The notes under the pieces: generated by a model
The model's database searches: none
What the model was told of the DNA's origin: nothing
The model's input: the letters and a program-made list of their open reading frames with translations, nothing else
Program-made: the position numbers and the translations under genes
Assembly (NCBI GenBank): GCA_904066235.2
Contig: CAJFCV020000001.1
Location: 2,108,001-2,172,000, forward strand
DNA: 64,000 bases
From: Bursaphelenchus xylophilus
Taxonomy: Eukaryota; Nematoda; Chromadorea; Rhabditida; Aphelenchoididae
Direction of reading: 5' to 3'
Shown: positions 38,401 through 49,579 of the stretch, piece after piece
Layout of the letters: each line of letters opens with the position of its first letter
Numbering within the stretch: position 1 is the stretch's first letter

Positions 38401-41400
38401 GTTTTTTACAGATTGAAGCTTCTCATAACAAGGGCCGGACATTTCGAAAAAACGACCGACCCAGAATCTTTTGATATTTTGCATAGTAGTTGTACCATGA
38501 TAGCTGAACGTCAGCACGAATTTTTAGTTTCAGAAATTACCGTATACGGGGGTTACGGTAGGTACAATTTTTAGAAAGATTGGGTTCGTATGTAAAACCC
38601 TCAAGGAGTAAAGGCACAAAACCTCGCCGTTTTACGTTTTTGACTATGGGGAACATTTTCATAATTGACAACTTTGCCGTAGGATGTTGCCTTTGACTAC
38701 TTTGAAAAATACGAAGGTACCATATTGAATGTAACTTTTTTGCAGAGAACTTGTCTCAACTTTTGAAACCTCTTAAAAACACTTTGACATGTATGTAACA
38801 ACATATCAAAAATGCGCGAAAATAAAAGGGGGGGTTTTGGAGATACGGTACTTTGAATGTTGCCGGTACGGTATATCAAAAAATAATTTTTTTCAAAATC
38901 GGTGTAGAAGACCCGCAAAAATTGCCAGAAAACGTTTTCGACCATGGCGAACATTTTTGTAATTGACACTTTTTCTGTAGGATGTAGTCTTCGCCTACTT
39001 CGAAAATGACCCAGATACCATGTGTAATGTAACTCTTCGGCATTCTACTTGTCTCAACTTTTGAAACCTCTCAAAAATACGTTGACATGTATGGAACAAC
39101 ATATCAAAAATTTAGAAAAATAAAAGGGGGGGTTTTGGAGTTACGGTACTTTTAATGTTGCCGGTACGGTACATAAAAATTTTATTTTTTTCAAAATCGG
39201 TGTAGAAGACCCGCAAAAATTGCCAAAAAACGTTTTCGACCATGGCGAACATTTTTGTAATTGACACTTTTTCTGTAGGATGTAGTCTTCGCCTACTTCG
39301 AAAATGACCCAGATACCATGTGTAATGTAATTCTTCGGCATTCTACTTGTCTCAACTTTTGAAACCTCTCAAAAATACGTTGACATGTATGGAACAACAT
39401 ATCAAAAATTTAGAAAAATAAAAGGGGGGGGTTTTGGAGTTACGGTACTTTTAATGTTGCCGGTACGGTACATCAAAATTTTATTTCTTTCAAAATCGGT
39501 GTAGGACAACCGAAAACCTTGTCAATATACGTTTTCGACCATGGGAAACATTTTTGTAATTAACGGTTTTCTTCTAGGATGTAGCCTTCGACCGGTTTGA
39601 GAAACGTCAAGATACCACGGTCAATATAACTTTCCGGCATTCAACTTGTCTCAACTTTTGAAACCTTTCAAAAACACCTTGACATATGTGTAACAACATA
39701 TCAAAAATTTAGGAAAATAAAAGGGGGGGGGGGTTTTGGAGTTATGGTACTTTGTATGTTGGACATACAGTACACCGAACTTTTTCTGTGATGCTGACGT
39801 CCGATTTTGATAGATTCCACCGTCGTATGGCACACACGTCTCTAAACCGTGTCAATTGTTACAAAAAAATTAAGAAATCACTGATCTTGCTGTTACAGTA
39901 ACCAGTCATCTGCGCACGATATGTTACAGTATGCTTAGGTCTAGTTTTTTTGAATTTTTTTGTGAAAATAGGTTGTGAGGGTCGTACAACATAGATAAAA
40001 CATTACATTTTGTTTTTAAAATAATCTGCGTAAAGTTAAGCCGAGAATAAATGGAGGTGTACTGTATGTCCAACATTAAAAGTACCGTAACTCCAAAACC
40101 CCCCCTTTTATTTTCCTAAATTTTTGATATGTTGTTACATACATGTCATAGTGTTTTTAAGAGGTTTCAAAAGTTGAGACAAGTTCTCTGCAAAAAAGTT
40201 ACATTCAATATGGTACCTTCGTATTTTTCAAAGTAGTCAAAGGCAACATCCTACGGCAAAGTTGTCAATTATGAAAATGTTCCCCATAGTCAAAAACGTA
40301 AAACGGCGAGGTTTTGTGCCTTTACTCCTTGAGGGTTTTACATACGAACCCAATCTTTCTAAAAATTGTGCCTACCGTAACCCCCGTATACGGTAATTTC
40401 TGAAACTAAAAATTCGTGCTGACGTTCAGCTATCATGGTACAACAACTATGCAGAATATCAAAAGATTCTGGGCCGGTCGTTTTTTCGAAATGTCCGGGC
40501 CATCCTTCGAGTTGTAAAAAACTCTCTTTTAAAATGATTTTCTTACCTATTCAGCACAGTGATGTCATACCCATCCTTCGTTGTGGATTCATCAGTAATC
40601 GTGGCTGCCAAAACCGCGAATTCCGGGAATTTCTCTTGTCTTCGAAGCTCACTGAAGAGCTTGGCGAAGGAGTCGCGGTTCGAGACTTCTCCTTGAATCC
40701 AATCAATCGAGATTCCATCAACATCCAGGGAAGTGTAGAGCTGAAAAAAAATATTTTTTTTTTTGAAAAAAAGTGTTTTTAAATAAGACAGTAGAACAGA
40801 ACTTCGTATTTTACAAAAATGAAAAAAAAATTCTTCTGTAGTTGAAAACTTAAAACTCGCTTTTATGAGGCATGCAAGAGAAATTTAGTCTATAATCAAG
40901 CGAAAAATTAACGGTTTTTTATATCCAAAATTGTCAAAAAAATAACAAAAAAAAATTTTTCATGATTCACTTGAAAAGTTACCTATTCAATTACTCCTAT
41001 GATCTACAATTTTTCTACAACAAACTAGGCTTTTCCATGCAGAGACAAAAAAGTTACAAGCGAAAGCCGTTTTTGCTCTAGCCGACTCTCCTCATTTTGC
41101 ACGCTATTTCGCAAACAAGACCGTTGAATACCACGGCTGCCGCTGAAAAGTGGGAGCTAAAACTTTTTGGGAGTTATTTGTGGTCAATTCAGAACTCATG
41201 TGCAAATTTTTAGGGAAAAAATATGAATACATCGCCTGAAAAAATATCTTGATTTTGAAATTTTTTTATTATTTTTTTTTTTATTTTTTTCTTCAGAATT
41301 TGATTTTTTCAACATTTTTACGGACGCATACGTGTGTTCAACGTATTTTACCCACCTGAGCCAATCTTTGGACCAGTCTTCTTCGGACGAAGCTACTTTG

Positions 41401-42200
41401 GACCACTCTTCTCCACACTTTCTCGTCCGTATTGGCGCCAATTGACAGAATTAGGACTGGCTTCTTGACTTCAGGCCATTTCTTATATTCCTCGATGACT
41501 TTGGAGAGGGGCTCTGAGATCAAGACATCGCCGTTCAGCTGAAGAAAAGTGATTAAAAAATTGTGGTTTTGCAAGAGTAAAAAGATAGACTAAAAAATTT
41601 ATTTTGGCCATAACTCAGTTGAAAATTAATTATTTTTAACAAGTAATGGCTCAAATGAACCTCTGAAGTGTCTATTTTAAAGCTATATCGACCACAAAAC
41701 ATTCACGCCCTGAGGCTTTTTACAAATAAATAGTTTTTCCAAAAAATCTAATCATTTTTGGCTTTTTTGCTTGTTTAGGAATTTTCAAGCCCTTAGGGCT
41801 TACAATAAGTTTTCATTTTTTCAAGCTAGAAAATAGCTGCCATGATGGTCCTTTTGATATAATTTTCACCAAAAATCCATAATTTTCCGTGGAGTTATGG
41901 CCAAAATAATCTTCCAAAACTTCTTCAAAATTTTTTCCAAAAAATTTTTTCTTCTCCAAAAAAATCACTTACCATAATCTCAGCGCTACTCAGAACCAAG
42001 TGTGAGCACATTTTGGAGTCCAATTTTTTCAAAGGAAACTGTTTTTTGACGTCGCCAACTCGGTAAGTGCAGAATCGCTGACATTTGGCGCCAGTTCCTC
42101 GGATTAGAAGACGATGAGCACGTTCGCCGTGCTCATGACGCCTGTTGAAGGCGAAGATAAGTGTGGGGAGAAGAATGAGGCAGAGGAGTTGAGCTTTCAT
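35443..42200 (-). CDS. Secreted GH18 chitinase-like protein, catalytically dead
   Basis: Six exons: 42200-41973, 41538-41356, 40740-40547, 36632-36536, 35935-35837 and 35715-35443. All joins are in phase and the model gives 357 residues plus stop. The ATG follows an AATTCCAG acceptor by one base, so the message is probably trans-spliced. Residues 1-18 are a hydrophobic signal peptide. Family support in order: the strand-1/2 region with KMCSHLVLSSAEI (~63-75), PVLILSIGAN (~104-113, equivalent to the LxSIGG strand), DVDGISIDWIQGE (~142-154), YGVPKRKLILG (~244-254) and FGGIALRGIEND near the end (equivalent to GG.M.W..D.DD). The active-site motif of true chitinases is DGxDxDWE. Here it reads DGISIDWI, so the second Asp is Ser and the catalytic Glu is Ile; hydrolysis is not expected. 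It is likely a sugar-binding or signalling relative, like nematode CHIL proteins. Introns 1-2 are short to medium; intron 3 is 3.9 kb and packed with palindromic elements. Confidence 0.88.
35974..36119. mobile_element. TATCAGTC-type MITE, decayed
   Basis: Lies in intron 4 of the chitinase-like gene (35936-36535). Ends have drifted (CAGGTTGTTGGGAAAATAAT and TTATTTTCCCGACAAAATGA) but the interior is recognisable. Confidence 0.75.
36862..36888. mobile_element. TATCAGTC MITE right-end fragment
   Basis: CATTATTTTCCCGACAGACT only, in intron 3 of the chitinase-like gene. Confidence 0.7.
36904..38391. mobile_element. TA-flanked palindromic element D, 1.49 kb
   Basis: Arms of about 490 bp (36904-37392 and 37905-38391) are nearly identical inverted copies starting TACTGGTTGACAAAATTT; the centre is not symmetrical. 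TA lies at both ends. Each arm contains the same open frame of about 90 codons on opposite strands (37141 plus, 38154 minus). This is a by-product of the duplication and shows no transposase motif. It lies in intron 3 of the chitinase-like gene. Confidence 0.85.
38394..40529. mobile_element. TA-flanked palindromic element E, 2.14 kb
   Basis: The ends (AAAGAGAGTTTTTTACA and complement) and about 350-bp arms are inverted copies, for example 38520-38760 against 40180-40430. The left TA (38392-38393) is the same TA that closes element D; the right TA is 40530-40531. The right edge is only 16 bp from the exon 3 donor of the chitinase-like gene. The interior holds a 298-bp tandem array. Confidence 0.82.
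38680..39870. repeat. ~298-bp tandem repeat, four units
   Basis: The GGATGTTGCCTTTGACTAC-like block recurs at 38682, 38979, 39277 and 39578. Each unit also has a G-run (AAAAGGGGGGG) followed by TTTTGGAGTTACGGTACTTT. The opposite arm near 40080-40260 has a single unit, so amplification followed formation of the palindrome. Confidence 0.85.
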
Positions 42201-42933
42201 GCTGGAATTGATGATTAAAAAAGGTGTTTTCGGAAAACTTGGAAAAATTTGGAAAGAATTGCAAAAATTCGGTTTTCAGGATTTTTCGACATAAAAATTA
42301 ACATGAAAAAAGTTAAAGGCACATTCTCTAGAGGATGCAGGAGATTTTCGGTATAATTTTATCAAAAACTCTGGGATTCTTAATTCGAAAAAATCCTAAA
42401 AATAAAATTTGTTTTTGAAATTTTCCGAATAAAAAATTGATTTTTTAAATTCAATTTTTTTCTTTTTGAAATTTCTAAAAACTCTGTTTCTCAATGCTTG
42501 AATGATTTTTTCTTGGCTAAGGTCGATTTTTCATAGAAAAATTTAGAAAAATCATGAAATTTTGGAATTTTTCAACCTGAAAATCTCGATGGTTTCTGCA
42601 AAAGGCAGGCTGAAACTTTTCTACATGTCTTAACAGGCTTTAATTTTAATTTGTGCAGAATTATAGCAAAATCTGAAGAAAAAAATTTTAAGCCATTTTT
42701 GAAAAAAAATAAAAAATTTTGCTGCTACTGTGACCATAAGAGATTACCCAACAAAAACTAACATAACATCTTTTAACAGACCCTTCAACAAGCTACTTTC
42801 ACTGCTTTTATCTCAACAACCCCCAATACTATACAACAAAAAACCGGAGAAAAGTAAAAAAATCGGATATTCAAAGTAAAAACCCTCCCAAACTAATCGA
42901 ATCATCACCCCGAATCCGTTATACACAACGGCG
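42201..42933. other. Divergent intergenic region, no gene seen
   Basis: AT-rich upstream region shared by the minus-strand chitinase-like gene and the plus-strand small frame. No clear TATA or other site stands out. Confidence 0.4.
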
Positions 42934-43194
42934 ATGCAAGTCACGGTAAGATTAACCCAGCTTCTGGCGAGATTTACGCCGATTTTAAAGCGATTCCGCG
43001 ACGGCCTTCAGGTGAAAACAAGAAAAGGGATCCGAAATCTTGTTATCAAGGTCGCCGCAAGCTCGAAATCGGGTTGGAAATCTGGGCTTCTGATTATTAA
43101 TGACCGCTGCATCTTCATTTTGGATTTCGAGACAAAAGATCTGCGAAGATTCATCAAAAATATTCGAGAAATCAGAAAACAGTTAGAGGATTAG
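42934..43194 (+). CDS. Small basic protein of unknown function, 86 residues
   Basis: A single uninterrupted frame whose codon use (C/G third positions such as ATC, TTC, CTG and GCC) resembles the neighbouring exons and differs from the AT-rich surroundings. The protein begins with an Arg/Lys-rich amphipathic stretch (about residues 6-35), has a hydrophobic strand-like core LLIINDRCIFILDF (~59-72) and ends in a charged helix RRFIKNIREIRKQL. No signal peptide or known motif is seen. An alternative reading splices at the internal GTAAGA (42945) to the CAG at about 43011, which is a 66-nt in-frame unit, so both forms would be open. No trans-splice acceptor is evident just upstream. Confidence 0.5.
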   Translation: MQVTVRLTQLLARFTPILKRFRDGLQVKTRKGIRNLVIKVAASSKSGWKSGLLIINDRCIFILDFETKDLRRFIKNIREIRKQLED

Positions 43195-43667
43195 GGGTCA
43201 ATTATATTATTCATGAAAAAAGTGATAGAAAAGAGATTTGGACTGGGTGTAAAACACTTTGAAATTAATAATTATAGCATTAGTAACCTTGCTCAACTTT
43301 GAAATCACTGAAATTCATCAATTTTTGGCCTTTTTGACATCAAAATTACATTGTACATCATCATTAATATAAATCTCATTTTGTGATGGAATCGGATTTT
43401 TTTAATAACCATTATCTTCTAAAATCGTATTTTACAACTCATCATTAATTTTTACCACCATAAAATTTCATTTCTGCAATTTTTTTCCACCACTAAAACA
43501 CCTTTAATCGTATAAAACCTCCACTGCAGTCTGCACTATCCTTTCAACCCAAAACTCTCCGAGCTGCGCCCGATAAAATAAATATTCTTGTTGTAAAAAT
43601 TCTCAGGGCCCGATCCGATCGGCTTTATTATCGATGTATATTGTTTTAGCGCTATAATTTTATATAA

Positions 43668-46600
43668 ATGAGTGATTTTGGTGAGTTCGCTGAGCTTTGA
43701 AGGTTAATATTGTTTCAGAATCCTTGATCTGTGCGGATTGTGGAGCTGGGAATGCGGAATGGGCTTCGATCAATCGAGGAGTATTTATTTGCAATGAATG
43801 CTGCTATATCCATCAGAATTTGGGTAAGATTTTATTATTTTTGATTGGTTTTTAGGAGATGATGAAGACATTGATGATTGTGATGGAAGGTGAAGATAAA
43901 ATAAACGATTATGGGGTGGAAAAGCCAGAATAAAGTTTCACAGAGCTTTTCCATTTATTTAGCAGCAAGGTTTTTGAGAAAAATCCAGATTTCCTATCTA
44001 ATTTATATTACACTCGACGCCCTTCGTTGTTTATACCATAATTAAAAAAACTTTAGTTCTTATTACCTAAAGTTTTGCATACAACGAGGAGATGGACTGT
44101 TTTAGCTAGAAGTAGGCTTTTTCTGGACCCTTGCAAAGTTTTTCGCGAGATGAAGACTATTTTGATGTTATACTAGATAGCTCCTCAAAGTTTAGATGTT
44201 TTGACGTGACGGATGGATTTTTACTGCCCAAGATTTCTCTAAAACTAAGTGTAGCCCTTAAAAAATTTTTGGAAATTAAAGTTTTTTAATTTTGAGTTCA
44301 GAATCTTTAACAATCGCCAGTTTGGACCTTATTTTAGACAATGAACCAAAACTTCTCAAAATTTTTTCTTCCAGGTCGTCACATAAGTCAAGTTCGATCT
44401 CTCAGAAAAGGAGTATGGGTCCAAAGTCAGTTGGAATTGCTGAAAGTGCTGTATGAGAACGGATCAAACAATATTTGGGAGCATATTTTGTTGGACCCTC
44501 AAAACGAGAGGAAAAGTTCGAAAAAACCTGTGTCCAAGTGAGTTTTATTGCCGAAGAAGAATTTTCTGTTTGCATTGTACAATCTGTCAACAAACTTTTA
44601 TTTTTTTATTTCCAATTTTTGCTGAAATTCTATTAAATTCTTTAAATTTCTCCTAAAACAATATAAATTTTGTCAAAATTTCAGTGATCCCGTCTTCCCA
44701 AAGAAAGAAAACTTCATCAAACAGAAGTACCTTCAAAACGAATTCACAATTCGCCCATCAAAGGAGGAACGAAACTCTTTGGAGGACCTAAATCGCCAGC
44801 TTTGGTCGGTCGCGCGAAGCTCTCGAGTTGAGACCACGCTGAAGTTGCTGGCACTTGGAGCTGACCCCAACTACGCTGACGTCGACAATGGGCTGGCGGC
44901 GGTTCATGTGGCCGCAAAAGAAGGGCAGATTTTGCAAATTGAATTGTTGGCCATTTATGGTGCGGATGTGGCGCAGCGAACGGCTGGTGGGCAGACTGCG
45001 GCTGAAATCGCAAGGCAAGAAGGGCATGTAAGTATGTTTTTGTTTGGAATGTTTTTTCTGAATTTAGGCGTTAATTATGGAGATTTTTGTTTTGGCAGCC
45101 TGCGCCCAGCCTATGCCGAAAAACTTGTGCGAACTGCAGTGAAACAGTTAAAAATGACGTCACAGGGTTCATTGAGACTTATTATGTCCGTAAATGCAAT
45201 TTTTATATTTCAGGACGACTTAGCCACGCGTCTAGACGAGCTGGAATTCGCTGTAACCGACCATTTCTCCATGTTTTTGTGCCGTCAAAAACCCGACCAC
45301 TCCACTGGCAAACACTTTCTCATCCCCGAAATGACCAACCCAAGCGAACAGTGCAAGGAATTTCGCCGACATTTGCAGGCAATCCCATCAACTTTGTTCG
45401 AGAAGCTGTGTCAAGATGTATATGATGAAGTGGATCGGAGAGAAGTCCAAGCTCAATGGAACGCTGTGAATGGACTCATAGCGGTGGGAAGATACGATTC
45501 CAAGCATGTGGCGGTGTTTTTACCGGTAAGGTTTGTGGTTTTTTTAATTGGATTTTAGAAAGGGGAAGGGTACCTAAAATAAGGTGGAATTGTGGAAAAT
45601 GATGGATTTATGGAGTTGAATTTGGCTAAAAATTATATATAAGGGTTTTATAGACGGTTTATAACCTGTTTTTGGTAGTTTCACGGAATGCCAAGTTTTC
45701 GTTGCGGGACCCAAATAGGTCTCGATAAATCATATAATACTGATTTTGATGGCATAATTTAGCTTGCAAATGAAAATAGAGGATCGTAGAATTATTTTGA
45801 TATATTTTGTCTGCTGCGGAATGCCAAACTTTCGCTTCGAAACCAAGATTTTGCAAATTTGATCTCTAAAATAATGTTTTTGCATAAAAACAGACATTTT
45901 TGGATTACAATTAGTTTGTTTTCCCAAAATATGTTTACTGTCTGCTCTAAATTTTAGCCCAATGCCAACCTAACCGCCACCCGGAACCAATTACGCCAGA
46001 AATTGGCCAAATACGACGCCCGAGACCTGTCTCAACTGATTTGCGACCTCCTGAAGGAAGCGAAACGTCGTTTCCTTGGCGAAGAGCCAAGTTCCGTGGA
46101 CGAATCACCCAGAGCAACTCAACAGTGGCCAAATGAAAGGTGGGAAGAGATAAAATTCGATGAATTTGACTATATTTTACTTGATTTTGGTCGTTTTGTG
46201 AATTTTTTGGAATTTTTTTGTTTCATTTGAGTTTAATTTGCTCTGTTTTAGTCTTCAAACGCCCGAAAATTTCGAACAAGTCACTGATCTGGCGGAAACT
46301 CGCAAATCCCACGGCTCCAACGGAACCCATCGCTCTTCGGCCCTGAGGGCATCGGATCGAAATTCGAACCCAACTCTTGACGATTACCTGGAATTGAAGG
46401 AAAAGTTGACTGAGACTGACCAGAAATTGAATACAGTGGTCCAGACTTATGTGCAAATGTCGAAGTGAGTTTTTAGGGGTAAATTATATTACTTTAGGTG
46501 TTTTTAGATGAATTTGAGGTGGAAAGGAGGTAATGTTAGGGGGATTTGGTGGGTTTAGATTGCTATTAGGCTGTAAAAAATATTTAGGTACATTTTTGGA

Positions 46601-49245
46601 AGTTTTGGAGTTATTTATTTAACCCTTTCCGGACGAGTCGGCACCTCCATGCAGAAATGAAAGAGGGTACCCTACTGAGTAACGGCATAATAGTGGTTCA
46701 GCCCATCGAAGCGTTATTTGGGACTTATGACAAAAAATGTCCTAAAAAGTACCCCCAGTTGACATAACCCTTATAAAATTTTGCTAACGACCTGTAAATT
46801 AGAAACTACCCCTAAGTTAAAGTCTAAGACTCCTACTACTGTTACATCCAAGAACTGTCCAAATCGGACCACTACAGGATTAGTTATCGACTTTTGGAAA
46901 TTGAATTTTAAATTTCGACCAATTTTTGGCCCAAAATTGAGTATATCTTCCGCCGGAATCAACCATTTCAGTCTAAATGTGGTTTTTCTAAATCTAGAGT
47001 GACGCTAGCTTCTTCCCAGAATGTTTCCAGAAAAAACCTACAGGGCACGTTTCTGTAAAAAGCGAAAAGGTTGAAAGCGTAAAGGTTTCACCGTATAAAA
47101 TGTCGCCGCAAGCCGAGAAGGGTCGGGCGCAGCTCGAAAGGCGAAAATAATATATATTTCTTTGAGAAATACTATTTTAGTGTGAAACTAAAGCAAAATC
47201 CAATGAAATTGCCTGAAAATGCATTAAAAATGCTAAAATGACATTGAGTTAATGTTTGCGTGCTCTGTCTGTCAGTATTTCATCTGAATTCAGCTTGTCG
47301 ACACTAAAATAATATTTTTCGAAGAAAAAAATATTATTTTCGCCTTTCGAGCTGCGCCCGACCCTTCTCGGCTTGCGGCGACATTTTATACGGTGAAACC
47401 TTTACGTTTTCAACTTTTTCGCTTTTTGCAGAAACGTGCTCTATAGGTTTCTTCTGGAAACATTCTGGGAAGAAGTTAGCGTCACTCTAGATTTAGAAAA
47501 ACCACATTTAGACTGAAATGGTTGATTCCGGCGGAAGATATACTCAATTTTGGGCCAAAAATTGGTCGAAATTTAAAATTCAATTTCCAAAAGTCGATAA
47601 CTAATCCTGTAGTGGTCCGATTTGGACAGTTCTTGGATGTAACAGTAGTAGGAGTCTTAGACTTTAACTTAGGGGTAGTTTCTAATTTACAGGTCGTTAG
47701 CAAAATTTTATAAGGGTTATGTCAACTGGGGGTACTTTTTAGGACATTTTTTGTCATAAGTCCCAAATAACGCTTCGATGGGCTGAACCACTATTATGCC
47801 GTTACTCAGTAGGGTACCCTCTTTCATTTCTGCATGGAGGTGCCGACTCGTCCGGAAAGGGTTAATGAACCTAGGGCGCAGCCTGCCAAGTTGAAACATT
47901 GATGGTCCTGGGGGATTTTTTTAATTTGAGATTATGTTGAGTCGCGAGGACAAATACAAAAACAATTTTGAGTCATTTGTGAAAGTTTTAGCTACGAAGC
48001 CAGGGCGCAGGCTGCGGATTAAAAATTTTTTGGAAACTTGAAGAAATACTCATGATTTTATTTTCAGAGACCTCCAGCTTCTCCAAAAGACTGTAGAACA
48101 AATGTTTGAAGAGAGGAAGAACCTAGAAGGACAGCTGGGAAACATAAACCAACAACTTACCCTAATATCGAGACGCTCACCACCCCCGCAAATCCGCCCA
48201 TTCTCGCCAGCTATCTCACCAATCCCGAAGCCCTTTAGTCCGAGGCAAAATAACGGTAAGAGGGCGTTTTTGAGGGGTTTTTGGGAGGAAAATGAGCTTC
48301 AATTTCCCCAAAATTTACCTTATTTTAGCGCCGGAACCCAAAAAATCCCCAATGCATCGCCAAATCAGCCTTGGAGGGCCGGAAACGTCTCACCCGAGAA
48401 GAGAAGAACGTCATGGATCGGTTCCGCATGACTCATCTGATGGCCTACATCAGCAGCAACATTTCCCGGACACTTTAATCGCGGAAACCGAGAAATTAAT
48501 CGCGTTGATTAAGAATTTGCTCTCACAACTCACCCAACCCCAACCACAGCATAATAATATTTTGCATTTGGCCGATTCGGTAAGTTGGACGGGATTTTTG
48601 TTTCATTTTTGGGGGTATTTTGAAGTTTGCCTGGGCGCAGCCTGCCGATTTTAAGTTGTTTTTTCGGAAGGTGGGTGGACGTATTTTACCAGTGGAATAT
48701 TCGAAATTGATTGTGTTTAATGGATACTTTCATAATTTTTAATTTTTTTTTTGAGTTTCTCTGGGCGCAGCCTGCCGATTTTGAAATTTCTTTACATGGT
48801 TTTTATGGACCCAGTATTTTACCATCAAATTAATCGCAATATGTGCTGTTTGATCCCTGATTAAGACTTTGGATTTCACTCCGAGGGCGCAGCTCGCCAA
48901 AATCAAAATTTTGGATTCCGCAGCCTGCGCCCTGGCTAATACGAAAAAATTGAGTAATTGATCCGGATATGATTTGTAATTGTGCAGCATAATGTGATAA
49001 GCCATATTTTTCAGATAAATTACCAGATCTCACGCATCATCGACACCATTCCGACCGCTTTTCGCGCGGGCGAAGTTCAACACTCCGTCGAAGAAATTCT
49101 CCATTTCATGCGCGCTCTCTACGCGAAATGCACCCACAGACCGCTCGCCACGGAAGAGACGATCACCTCCGCGTATTCAGTGGCACAGTCGGCCAAGAAA
49201 TTGCTGATCAGCGCGAACGATGCGGCCGAAAACCGAAATCGCTGA
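43668..49245 (+). CDS. git-1: GIT family ArfGAP/PIX-paxillin scaffold protein
   Basis: Ten exons: 43668-43680, 43719-43823, 44375-44537, 44685-45027, 45214-45525, 45958-46139, 46252-46464, 48068-48255, 48329-48579 and 49015-49245. They total 2,001 nt (666 residues) with every phase matching. The start follows a TTGTTTTAG acceptor by 18 nt. Order of parts: ArfGAP zinc finger C9-x2-C12-x16-C29-x2-C32 with [18 protein letters not shown] (~78-88); ankyrin repeats (~120-208); FLCRQKPDH; Spa2-homology repeats ([17 protein letters not shown], ~266-283, and [15 protein letters not shown], ~337-351); a coiled coil (~415-480); a Ser/Pro-rich linker; and a C-terminal four-helix paxillin-binding-type domain (~591-666). 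This is the full GIT architecture. GIT proteins act with PIX Rac/Cdc42 exchange factors at adhesions and in migrating cells. The arginine-finger residue (R39 in human GIT1) is Gln37 here. Intron 7 (46465-48067) holds a TTAA palindrome. Confidence 0.95.
46623..47861. mobile_element. 1,239-bp TTAA-flanked palindromic MITE, copy B
   Basis: Same family as 5884-7123: CCCTTTCCGGACGAGTCGGC ends, TTAA at 46619-46622 and 47862-47865, inverted arms and an asymmetrical centre near 47150-47340. Both ends are intact in this copy. It sits in the sense-strand intron 7 of git-1 and would form a hairpin of about 500 bp in the pre-mRNA. Confidence 0.9.
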
Positions 49246-49573
49246 GATTTTTGTCATTTTTTGGATTTTTGAGATTATTGTCTAGCTTAAAATGGCGAAA
49301 TTATGATTTTATATTATAGATTATGGTGTGTTTTGGATTGAAATTAATTGTTTGTAGATTATTTTGGCCGAAAATTTATAGTTTTGATCTGTTTTTGTCA
49401 TTTATACTTAATCTTTTGATAGCGGTCCTATTTTCTCGAATATCAAGTGCATTATCTTGCTGATTGCTCAAGTATTCAATACTAATAAGTGCCCTTTTTG
49501 TGTGGAAAGGTAATTATGCGAGTTTTTTGAATGAATTATCTGTAAATACGCATTTTTTATATTATCCATGATG

Positions 49574-49579
49574 AATAAA
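49574..49579 (+). terminator. Candidate poly(A) signal of git-1
   Basis: AATAAA lies 329 nt after the git-1 stop and about 170 nt before the AATF trans-splice acceptor, in a T-rich setting. No nearer canonical signal was found. Confidence 0.45.

Noticed and set aside
44779..45558. A single 259-codon git-1 exon
   Set aside because: Comparison with GIT1 shows that 45028-45213 is an insertion with good GTAAGT and TTTCAG borders, so it is an intron that happens to be open.
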